Source: a bacterium UBA2219 (lineage in GTDB: Bacteria > Desulfobacterota > Deferrimicrobia > Deferrimicrobiales > Deferrimicrobiaceae). From it: DNA of 5,530 nucleotides. The notes below the pieces were generated by a model. It had not been told where the DNA came from. It did not search any database and saw only the letters and a list, made by a program, of their open reading frames with translations. Of the stretch, positions 1 to 4,511 are shown piece by piece. Location of the stretch: the NCBI GenBank assembly GCA_002327765.1, contig DCUH01000070.1:210-5739 (forward strand). The letters are read 5' to 3'. Position numbers and translations under genes: made by a program. Numbering within the stretch: position 1 is the stretch's first letter; every line of letters starts with the position of its first letter.

Positions 1-108
1 AGAAGCGCGTCCGCCCTGGACAACAAGATGCTGATCCGCAACAAGCGGAAGGACCTTGCCCGGGTGATCACGTTCCTGCACGCGAAGACGGAAGGGAAGG
101 CGGGCTGA
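1..108 (+). CDS. rpmC: 50S ribosomal protein uL29 (L29), 3' end only
   Basis: This is the last 35 codons of uL29, running in frame from the left edge to TGA at 106-108; the start lies outside the window. The visible tail contains SALDNKMLIRNKRKDLARV followed by a short Lys/Gly-rich end. It matches the second helix of uL29, where family members have a 'QLENTARIRQVRRDIARI'-type segment. uL29 is a small two-helix protein that sits near the polypeptide exit tunnel of the large subunit and helps form the docking site for SRP and trigger factor. Its place directly before rpsQ is the standard bacterial order and supports the call. The tail HAKTEGKAG extends a few residues past the usual end, which is common. 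Confidence is limited only by the missing N-terminus. Confidence 0.88.
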   Translation, partial: RSASALDNKMLIRNKRKDLARVITFLHAKTEGKAG

Positions 109-117
109 CATGACGGC

Positions 118-123
118 GGAGGA
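118..123 (+). promoter_or_regulatory. Shine-Dalgarno site deciding the rpsQ start
   Basis: GGAGGA lies 4 nt before the ATG at 128. It favours that start over the in-frame ATG at 110, which has only a purine-rich GGGAAGG inside the rpmC tail ahead of it. Confidence 0.6.
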
Positions 124-127
124 ATCG

Positions 128-391
128 ATGGGGACCCGTGGGATACAAAAGCGCAAGGTCGGGGTGGTCGTCAGCGACAAGATGGACAAGACGATCGTCG
201 TCCAGGTCGAGCGGCTGGTCGCGCACCCCGTCTATAAGAAGTACGTGAAGCGCAGGAATCGCATCAAGGCGCACGACGAGAAGAACGAGTACCAGATCGG
301 CGATCGCGTGGAGATCATCGAGACCCGCCCGATGAGCAAGGACAAGAGGTGGCGGGTCAACAAGCTGATCGACCGGCCGGTCGTGCGGTAA
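128..391 (+). CDS. rpsQ: 30S ribosomal protein uS17 (S17)
   Basis: This is an 87-residue uS17, a primary 16S rRNA-binding protein with an OB fold that helps assemble the 5' domain of the small subunit. The family core is intact: VGVVVSDKMDKTIVVQVER at about residues 11-29, HPVYKKYVKRR at 33-43, and the signature GDRVEIIETRPMSKDKRWRV at 58-77. I chose the ATG at 128 because MGTRGIQKRKVG matches the usual short basic N-terminus and GGAGGA stands just upstream. The in-frame ATG at 110 would add six residues (MTAEES) not typical of the family and cannot be excluded. It follows rpmC by 19 bp and precedes rplN by 33 bp, the normal spc order. The C-terminal NKLIDRPVVR is slightly longer than in many homologues but unremarkable. 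Confidence 0.96.
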   Translation: MGTRGIQKRKVGVVVSDKMDKTIVVQVERLVAHPVYKKYVKRRNRIKAHDEKNEYQIGDRVEIIETRPMSKDKRWRVNKLIDRPVVR

Positions 392-424
392 CCGGTCAAT
401 TCCAGCAGCGGAGCGCAAAAAGCC

Positions 425-793
425 ATGATCCAGATGCAGACCATGTTGGACGCCGCCGACAATTCCGGGGCGAAGCGTCTTTGTTGTATCAAGGTGCTCG
501 GTGGCAGCAGGCGTCGGTACGCCAACGTCGGCGACATCATCGTCGTCAGCGTCAAGGAGGCGATCCCCCACGGCAAGGTTAAGAAGGGCGACGTCTACAA
601 GGCCGTGGTCGTCCGGACCGTCAAGGAGGTGGGGCGTCCCGACGGCAGCTACCTCCGCTTCGACCAGAACTCCGCCGTCCTCATCAACCCGCAGGGCGAA
701 CCGGTGGGCACCCGCATCTTCGGCCCCGTCGCCCGCGAACTGCGCGCCAGGAAGTTCATGAAGATCATTTCCCTGGCGCCGGAAGTACTGTGA
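425..793 (+). CDS. rplN: 50S ribosomal protein uL14 (L14)
   Basis: This is a full-length 122-residue uL14, exactly the usual bacterial length. It is a beta-barrel protein on the subunit interface that contacts 16S rRNA in bridges B5/B8 and is the docking site for the silencing factor RsfS. The N-terminal MIQMQTMLDAADNSGAKRL is nearly invariant in the family. The conserved FDQNSAVLINPQGEPVGTRI segment (about 78-97) and GPVARELR are present, and the end KIISLAPEVL is canonical. The ATG at 425 is preceded by GGAG about 11 nt upstream. The stop TGA (791-793) overlaps a possible GTG start of rplX at 790, so the two genes are tightly linked. No residue looks out of place. Confidence 0.98.
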   Translation: MIQMQTMLDAADNSGAKRLCCIKVLGGSRRRYANVGDIIVVSVKEAIPHGKVKKGDVYKAVVVRTVKEVGRPDGSYLRFDQNSAVLINPQGEPVGTRIFGPVARELRARKFMKIISLAPEVL

Positions 794-807
794 GCAGGGG
801 GGGCGAG

Positions 808-1149
808 ATGGAGTCGGAGATCAGGGTGCAGATCCGCAAGAACGACATCGTCAAGGTGATCACGGGCAAGGAGAAGGGGAAGGTCGGCAGGGTGCTGAAA
901 GTCGACCGCGAGAGCGGGCGGATCATCGTGGAGAAGGTCAACATGGTCAAAAGGCACATCAAGCCCGGCAAGGCGCACCCGCAGGGCGGGATCGTCGAGA
1001 AAGAGGCGGCGATGGCCTACTCCAACGTGATGATCATGTGCGACAAGTGCAACAAGCCCACCCGGATCGCGAAGTCCGTGGACGGGGCAGGGAAGAGGAG
1101 CCGCACGTGCAAGCGCTGCGGCGACGTTCTCGCGGCCAAGGCCAGGTAG
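808..1149 (+). CDS. rplX: 50S ribosomal protein uL24 (L24), with zinc-ribbon-like Cys pairs
   Basis: From ATG 808 this encodes 113 residues. uL24 is an early assembly-initiator protein that binds 23S rRNA domain I and lies near the tunnel exit. A KOW motif is visible at about residues 10-37 (RKNDIVKVITGKEKGKVGRV), followed by the family segment VEKVNMVKRHIKP and the stretch PQGGIVEKEAAMAYSNVMI. The C-terminal part carries CDKC (78-81) and CKRC (101-104), the four-cysteine arrangement of many bacterial uL24 proteins and likely able to hold one Zn. An in-frame GTG at 790, overlapping the rplN stop, would add MSRGGE. I prefer 808 because MESEIRVQIRKND matches the family start and a run of G precedes it, but the choice is not certain. 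A 51-bp gap, the longest in the window, follows. Confidence 0.95.
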   Translation: MESEIRVQIRKNDIVKVITGKEKGKVGRVLKVDRESGRIIVEKVNMVKRHIKPGKAHPQGGIVEKEAAMAYSNVMIMCDKCNKPTRIAKSVDGAGKRSRTCKRCGDVLAAKAR

Positions 1150-1166
1150 ACAGACAACGGAAGGCC

Positions 1167-1185
1167 TCCGCCTATGACCGGCGGA
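1167..1185 (+). other. Small hairpin in the rplX-rplE gap
   Basis: TCCGCC (1167-1172) and GGCGGA (1180-1185) are perfect inverted repeats, giving a 6-bp GC-rich stem with a 7-nt loop, ending 15 nt before the rplE start. There is no U-tract, so it is not a rho-independent terminator. In E. coli the S8 repressor binds the spc mRNA at this same gene boundary, but I do not see the conserved S8-binding internal-loop bases, so an operator role is only a guess from position. Confidence 0.35.
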
Positions 1186-1200
1186 AGAGGGTGAGCGGAA

Positions 1201-1740
1201 ATGCCGAGACTGCATGACGCATATCAGAAAGAGATCGTTCCCAAGCTGAAGGAGAAGTTCGGTTATAGGAACATGATGCAGGTGCCCAAGGTCGTCAAGG
1301 TCGTCGTGAACATGGGCCTCGGCGACGCAATCGAGAACGTCAAGGTGATCGACACCGCCGCGCAGGAGATCGGCGTCATCACCGGGCAGAAGGCCGTCGT
1401 CACCAAGGCGAGGAAGAGCATCGCGAACTTCAAGCTCCGCGAGGGCGTGCCCATCGGCGTAATGGTCACCCTCCGCCGCGATCGGATGTACTACTTCCTC
1501 GACAAGCTGATGGCGATCGCGCTGCCGCGCGTGCGCGACTTCCGGGGCGTCTCCCCGAAGGGGTTCGACGGGAGGGGCAACTACACCCTGGGCGTGAAGG
1601 AGCAGATCATATTCCCCGAGATCAATTACGACAAGATCGACAAGATCCGGGGAATGAACATAACCATCGTCACCACCGCAAAGACCGACGAGGAAGGATT
1701 CGAGCTGCTGAAGCTCATGGGAATGCCGTTCCGGGCGTAA
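1201..1740 (+). CDS. rplE: 50S ribosomal protein uL5 (L5)
   Basis: This is a full-length 179-residue uL5, the usual bacterial size. uL5 binds 5S rRNA together with uL18 and uL25/bL25, and in the central protuberance it contacts uS13 and the P-site tRNA. Family segments appear in order: the N-terminal helix MPRLHDAYQKEIVPKL, VPKVVKVVVNMGLGDA (about 28-43), TGQKAVVTKARKSIANFKLR, the RRDRMYYFLDKL helix, RVRDFRGVS, the GRGNYTLGVKEQIIFPEI loop, and the C-terminal GMNITIVTTAKTDEEGFELL. The ATG at 1201 directly follows a purine-rich GTGAGCGGAA. It is separated from rplX by a 51-bp gap holding a small hairpin and from rpsN by 29 bp. In E. coli this gene's translation start is the S8 feedback point; no such site is proven here. 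Confidence 0.98.
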   Translation: MPRLHDAYQKEIVPKLKEKFGYRNMMQVPKVVKVVVNMGLGDAIENVKVIDTAAQEIGVITGQKAVVTKARKSIANFKLREGVPIGVMVTLRRDRMYYFLDKLMAIALPRVRDFRGVSPKGFDGRGNYTLGVKEQIIFPEINYDKIDKIRGMNITIVTTAKTDEEGFELLKLMGMPFRA

Positions 1741-1753
1741 TCCCGCGGCGGGA
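1741..1753 (+). other. Quasi-palindrome next to the rpsN Shine-Dalgarno
   Basis: TCCCGCGGCGGGA begins at the base after the rplE stop and can form a 5-bp stem with a 3-nt loop. Its right arm overlaps the start of the purine-rich ribosome-binding stretch of rpsN. It is short and may be chance in GC-rich DNA; no poly-T follows, so it is not a terminator. Confidence 0.25.
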
Positions 1754-1761
1754 GAGAGGAG
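1751..1761 (+). promoter_or_regulatory. Shine-Dalgarno site supporting the TTG start of rpsN
   Basis: GGAGAGAGGAG ends 8 nt before TTG 1770. No ATG or GTG in the rpsN frame would give the conserved MAKKS N-terminus, so this site supports the TTG. Confidence 0.6.
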
Positions 1762-1769
1762 AACAGACG

Positions 1770-1955
1770 TTGGCAAAGAAATCGCTCATCGCGAAGGCGA
1801 AGCGGGTCCCGAAATTCAAGGTCCGCAAGTACAACAGGTGCCCGCGCTGCGGACGACCGCGCGCTTTCTACCGCAAGTTCCAGCTCTGCCGGATCTGCCT
1901 CAGGGACCTCGCTTTGAAGGGCGAGCTTCCGGGCGTGATCAAGGCGAGCTGGTAA
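1770..1955 (+). CDS. rpsN: 30S ribosomal protein uS14, zinc-binding type Z
   Basis: This is a 61-residue uS14 of the short, zinc-binding (type Z, C+) form; the long C-minus form of many proteobacteria is about 100 residues. uS14 assembles late into the 30S head next to uS3 and uS10. The sequence shows the basic N-terminus MAKKSLIAKAKRVPKFKVR, the zinc ligands C24-x2-C27 and C40-x2-C43 (CPRCGRPR and CRICLRDL), and the canonical end GELPGVIKASW. The start is TTG at 1770, since MAKKS is the family N-terminus and a good purine-rich site precedes it. The gene lies between rplE and rpsH, the normal position. The four-cysteine form implies a zinc requirement; paralogues lacking the cysteines, if any, would be elsewhere. 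Type Z is usual in several deltaproteobacterial lineages, consistent with the rest of the operon. Confidence 0.97.
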   Translation: MAKKSLIAKAKRVPKFKVRKYNRCPRCGRPRAFYRKFQLCRICLRDLALKGELPGVIKASW

Positions 1956-1965
1956 GGGGGGGGAC

Positions 1966-2364
1966 ATGCCCATCAACGACCACGTATCGAACCTCCTGTC
2001 GCGACTGCGGAACGCGCAGATGTCACGCTCCGACCAGCTGGATGTCCCGGTGACCGGCGTCCTCCAGAACATCGTCCAGATCCTCAAGGAAGAGGGTTTC
2101 ATCAAGGGGTACCGGGTCGCCTCGGAGCAGAACATCAAACTGCTCCGTATCGCCCTCAAGTCCTCTCCGGAGGCGGGGTACGCCATCAAGGGGATGCGCC
2201 GCATGAGCAGGCCGGGCCGCCGGATCTACGTCGGCAAGGACGAGATCCCGACCGTCAAGAACGGGTTCGGCGTCGCCATCATCTCCACCTCGAAGGGCGT
2301 CATGACCGGGGATAAGGCGAAGAAGCTTTCCATCGGCGGGGAGCTGCTCTGCGAAGTCTGGTGA
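1966..2364 (+). CDS. rpsH: 30S ribosomal protein uS8 (S8)
   Basis: This is a full-length 132-residue uS8, matching the usual 130-133. uS8 is a primary binder of 16S rRNA helix 21 in the central domain, and in E. coli it also represses its own operon. The N-terminal domain shows DHVSNLLSRLRNAQMSRSD followed by VLQNIVQILKEEGFIKGY. The C-terminal rRNA-binding domain contains RMSRPGRRIYVGKDEIPTV, NGFGVAIISTSKGVMT and the terminal signature KLSIGGELLCEVW. The family position before GGELLC is usually A.KKGVGGELLC; KKLSIGGELLC here is a mild variant. The ATG at 1966 follows AAGGGGGGGGA closely, and only 10 bp separate it from rpsN. A 36-bp gap with a clear GGAGGAG for rplF follows. Confidence 0.98.
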   Translation: MPINDHVSNLLSRLRNAQMSRSDQLDVPVTGVLQNIVQILKEEGFIKGYRVASEQNIKLLRIALKSSPEAGYAIKGMRRMSRPGRRIYVGKDEIPTVKNGFGVAIISTSKGVMTGDKAKKLSIGGELLCEVW

Positions 2365-2400
2365 CGATAGCACCGGTCCTTTCCACGGAGGAGTGAGAAG

Positions 2401-2934
2401 ATGTCTCGAATCGGAAAGAAGGCGGTGGTCATCCCCGCCGGCGTCAAAGTGGAAGTGGAAGACGGCCAGCTCAAGGTGACCGGGAAGAAGGGCTCCCTGT
2501 CCCGCTCCATCCCCGGGAAGGTGGCGGTGGAGGTGTCGGACAAGACGGCCACGGTGAAGCTGCTCGACGAAGGGGCCGGGAACCTCTACGGAATGTACAG
2601 GACCCTTCTTTCGAACATGGTCTCGGGCGTCGGAGAGGGGTTCTCGAGGGTCCTCGAGATCGTCGGCGTCGGCTACAAGGCCGAGGTCAAGGCGGGAAGC
2701 CTCCAGCTCGCGTTGGGCTACTCCCACCCGGTCGTGTTCCCGCTGCCGGAGGGGGTCACCGCAGAGGTCGAGGGGAACACGGTCATAAAGCTTTCCGGAA
2801 TGGACAAGGAGCTGGTGGGGCAGACCGCCGCCAGGATCCGCATGCTCCGGAAGCCGGACGCATACAAGAACAAGGGGATACGTTACCGCGGCGAACGCCT
2901 CATAAAGAAGGTCGGCAAGGCGGCGGGCAAGTAA
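2401..2934 (+). CDS. rplF: 50S ribosomal protein uL6 (L6)
   Basis: This is a full-length 177-residue uL6, typical for bacteria. uL6 consists of two similar alpha/beta domains and binds 23S rRNA at the base of the stalk near the sarcin-ricin loop, where translation factors act. The N-terminal MSRIGKKAVVIPAGVKVEV and the first repeat (about 1-80) are intact, including GMYRTLLSNMVSGVGEGF. The second domain begins at VLEIVGVGYKAEVKAGSLQL and carries LGYSHPVVFPLPEGV. The signature near the C-terminus reads RIRMLRKPDAYKNKGIRYRGE, where most homologues have RPPEPYKGKGI, so this copy differs at a few usually conserved positions. The ATG at 2401 has GGAGGAG 7 nt upstream, one of the best ribosome-binding sites in the window. 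Confidence 0.98.
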   Translation: MSRIGKKAVVIPAGVKVEVEDGQLKVTGKKGSLSRSIPGKVAVEVSDKTATVKLLDEGAGNLYGMYRTLLSNMVSGVGEGFSRVLEIVGVGYKAEVKAGSLQLALGYSHPVVFPLPEGVTAEVEGNTVIKLSGMDKELVGQTAARIRMLRKPDAYKNKGIRYRGERLIKKVGKAAGK

Positions 2935-2974
2935 CCGGCAACGCGCAACCTTTGAAGACGGGGATCGGAAAGCC

Positions 2975-3340
2975 ATGAGCCAAAACCAGCGTGAAGAGGC
3001 AAGACAGAACCGGAAATCCCGGATCCGGAAACGGATATTCGGCACCGAAATGCGCCCGCGGCTGTCGGTATTCCGCAGCGCCAAGCACATATACGCGCAG
3101 CTGGTGGTAGATTCCACCGGCTCCACCATCCTTGCGGCCTCCACCCTCTCCCCGGAGATCCGGTCCGAGATCGGCGAGCTCGACAAGAGCGACGCCGCAA
3201 AGAAGGTCGGGCAGCTTATCGGGAAGAAGGCGAAAGAGAAGAACATCCGTCGGGTGGTGTTCGACCGGAACGGGTTCCTCTACCACGGGCGCATCAAGGC
3301 GCTCGCGGAGGGGGCGAGGGAATCCGGGCTCGAGTTCTGA
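2975..3340 (+). CDS. rplR: 50S ribosomal protein uL18 (L18)
   Basis: This is a 121-residue uL18, normal length. It binds 5S rRNA in the central protuberance alongside uL5 and helps bring 5S rRNA into the large subunit. Visible are the basic N-terminal tail (residues 1-25, REEARQNRKSRIRKRIFG), the core strand PRLSVFRSAKHIYAQLV, a less conserved middle, and the conserved C-terminal VVFDRNGFLYHGRIKALAEGARESGLEF split over residues 94-121. In this family the tail contacts 5S rRNA. The ATG at 2975 sits behind a weak GGGGATCGGAAAG. It lies 40 bp after rplF and 40 bp before the preferred rpsE start. Nothing is unusual in the protein. Confidence 0.97.
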   Translation: MSQNQREEARQNRKSRIRKRIFGTEMRPRLSVFRSAKHIYAQLVVDSTGSTILAASTLSPEIRSEIGELDKSDAAKKVGQLIGKKAKEKNIRRVVFDRNGFLYHGRIKALAEGARESGLEF

Positions 3341-3368
3341 CGGCAAACGAACACTTCTGGGAGTGCAT

Positions 3369-3379
3369 GGGGAGGAAGG
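3369..3379 (+). promoter_or_regulatory. Shine-Dalgarno site deciding the TTG start of rpsE
   Basis: GGGGAGGAAGG stands directly before TTG 3381, with the GGAGG core 5 nt away. The reading frame is open much further upstream, into rplR, so this site is what fixes the start. Confidence 0.7.
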
Positions 3380-3380
3380 T

Positions 3381-3881
3381 TTGAAAAGAGTCAATCCGGA
3401 AGGGCTGGATCTGAAGGACCGGGTGGTGCACATCAGCCGGGTAGCCAAGGTCGTGAAGGGCGGGCGGCGCTTCTCCTTCAGCGCGGTCGTCGTCGTCGGG
3501 GACGCCAACGGTCACGTGGGGACGGGCCTGGGGAAGGCCAACGAGGTTCCTGACGCGATCAAGAAGGCGGTCCAGAACGCCAAGCGGAACATGATCAGCA
3601 TCCCGCTGGTGAACGGGACCATCCCGCACGAGGTCCTGGGGGAGTTCGGAGCCAGCAAGGTGGTCATCCGTCCCGCTTCCCCCGGCACCGGGGTCATCGC
3701 GGGGGGCGGCGTCCGCGCGGTCGTCGAGTCCGGCGGGATCTCGAACGTCCTCACGAAATCCCTGGGGAGCAACAACCCGCACAACCTCGTAAAGGCCGCC
3801 ATCCAAGGGCTTGGGCAGCTTCGGACCGCCGAACAGATCTCGGAGGTCCGGGGGCCCAGGGGAGAAGAGGCGACGGCATGA
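3381..3881 (+). CDS. rpsE: 30S ribosomal protein uS5 (S5)
   Basis: From TTG 3381 this gives 166 residues, the usual length of uS5. The protein sits at the mRNA entry channel, with uS3 and uS4, and affects decoding accuracy. The N-terminal MKRVNPEGLDLKDRVVHISR matches family starts. The dsRBD-like domain follows (about 11-75) with the loop AKVVKGGRRFSFSAVVVVGD, the region where spectinomycin-resistance changes occur in E. coli; its KGG is intact. Then come GTGLGKANEVPDAIKKAV and the C-terminal domain with PGTGVIAGGGVRAVVE and NVLTKSLGSNNPHNLVKA. The frame is open far upstream, overlapping rplR, but residues before 3381 (VHGEEG) are not family-like and a strong ribosome-binding site precedes the TTG. 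A GTG at 3363 is a weaker alternative. Its stop overlaps the rpmD start (ATGA). Confidence 0.96.
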   Translation: MKRVNPEGLDLKDRVVHISRVAKVVKGGRRFSFSAVVVVGDANGHVGTGLGKANEVPDAIKKAVQNAKRNMISIPLVNGTIPHEVLGEFGASKVVIRPASPGTGVIAGGGVRAVVESGGISNVLTKSLGSNNPHNLVKAAIQGLGQLRTAEQISEVRGPRGEEATA

Positions 3882-4072
3882 GCGGAGAACTGCTAATAAC
3901 CCTGGTGAAAGGCTTAAGCGGCCGCACCGCGTATCACCGGAAGGTCGTCCGGGGGCTGGGGCTCACCCGCCTGAACAGGCCGGTCGTCCGCAAGGACACC
4001 CCGGAGATCCGCGGAATGGTCGAGAAGGTCAAGTTCCTCGTCCGAATGGAAGAGGTGGGGGATACGAAATGA
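3878..4072 (+). CDS. rpmD: 50S ribosomal protein uL30 (L30)
   Basis: This is a 64-residue uL30, within the normal 58-65. It is a small protein bound to 23S rRNA domain II. The family pattern is clear: LLITLVKGLSGRTAYHRKVV, LGLTRLNRPVVRKDTPEI, RGMVEKVKFLVRMEEV. Its ATG (3878) overlaps the rpsE stop, and its TGA (4070-4072) overlaps the rplO ATG, so rpsE, rpmD and rplO are linked by two ATGA junctions. Translation of the three is probably coupled, which would suit equal output, though that is inferred from the overlaps only. rpmD is one of the less universal spc genes, and its presence between rpsE and rplO is the common arrangement in proteobacteria. Confidence 0.96.
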   Translation: MSGELLITLVKGLSGRTAYHRKVVRGLGLTRLNRPVVRKDTPEIRGMVEKVKFLVRMEEVGDTK

Positions 4073-4506
4073 AGCTTTCGGAACTGCGTCCCGCGGAAGG
4101 GGCGAAAACCCAGAGGAAGCGCGTCGGCCGCGGCCAGGGTTCCGGCCTCGGGCAGACCTCCGGCAAAGGGCACAAAGGACTCAAGGCCCGCAGCGGGCCG
4201 GGGCTGCGCCCCGGGTATGAAGGCGGCCAGATGCCGATGCAGCGGCGCCTTCCGAAGCGCGGATTCACGAACGTCTTCCGCAAGGAATGGTCCGTCGTCA
4301 ACGTGAAGGACCTGAACCGGTTCCCACCCGACTCGGTCGTCGACGCCGACGCCCTTTGGGCCGAGGGGCTCGTGAAGGGCGCGTCCGCCGGGATCAAGCT
4401 CCTCGGCGACGGCGAGCTCGATCGGAAACTCACCGTGAAGGTCGATCGCGCCAGCAAGGCGGCCGTGGAGAAGGTCCTGGCCGCCGGCGGCACCGTGGAG
4501 GTCTGA
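4069..4506 (+). CDS. rplO: 50S ribosomal protein uL15 (L15)
   Basis: This is a 145-residue uL15, about the usual 144-150. It binds 23S rRNA at a central position and enters assembly late, organising several other proteins. The Gly-rich, basic N-terminal tail threads into the rRNA core and reads MKLSELRPAEGAKTQRKRVG, then GRGQGSGLGQTSGKGHKG. The signature EGGQMPMQRRLPKRGF follows at about residues 51-66. The globular C-terminal domain continues with WSVVNVKDLNRF and ends AAGGTVEV. I start at ATG 4069, inside the overlap with the rpmD stop; the frame is open upstream, but those codons are out of frame with rpmD and not protein-like. The last bases also hold the GGAGG that serves secY, 5 bp downstream. 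Codon use matches the other ribosomal genes here. Confidence 0.97.
   Translation: MKLSELRPAEGAKTQRKRVGRGQGSGLGQTSGKGHKGLKARSGPGLRPGYEGGQMPMQRRLPKRGFTNVFRKEWSVVNVKDLNRFPPDSVVDADALWAEGLVKGASAGIKLLGDGELDRKLTVKVDRASKAAVEKVLAAGGTVEV
4497..4501 (+). promoter_or_regulatory. Shine-Dalgarno site supporting the TTG start of secY
   Basis: GGAGG inside the last codons of rplO lies 10 nt before TTG 4512. The reading frame from this TTG begins IGGFQNITRVPELKRR, the family N-terminus, so the TTG is preferred despite the slightly long spacing. Confidence 0.55.
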
Positions 4507-4511
4507 CCCCC

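Noticed and set aside
1167..1185. Rho-independent terminator in the rplX-rplE gap
   Set aside because: The stem is short and no T-run follows; a terminator here would cut the operon in two.
649..1776. Long minus-strand open frame (375 codons) opposite rplN-rplX-rplE
   Set aside because: It is the antisense shadow of three certain ribosomal genes in GC-rich DNA; the translation is rich in Leu, Asp, His, Arg and Val with no recognisable domain.
2023..3246. Long minus-strand open frame (407 codons) opposite rpsH-rplF-rplR
   Set aside because: It covers three real genes on the other strand and reads through the intergenic gaps; this is expected from strong third-position GC bias and shows no family features.
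3132..3380. Upstream extension of the rpsE frame overlapping rplR
   Set aside because: The extension is Arg/Ser/Pro-rich and out of frame with rplR; family length and a strong ribosome-binding site place the start at TTG 3381.
3811..4068. Upstream extension of the rplO frame overlapping rpsE and rpmD
   Set aside because: The residues do not resemble uL15, and the family N-terminus begins at ATG 4069.
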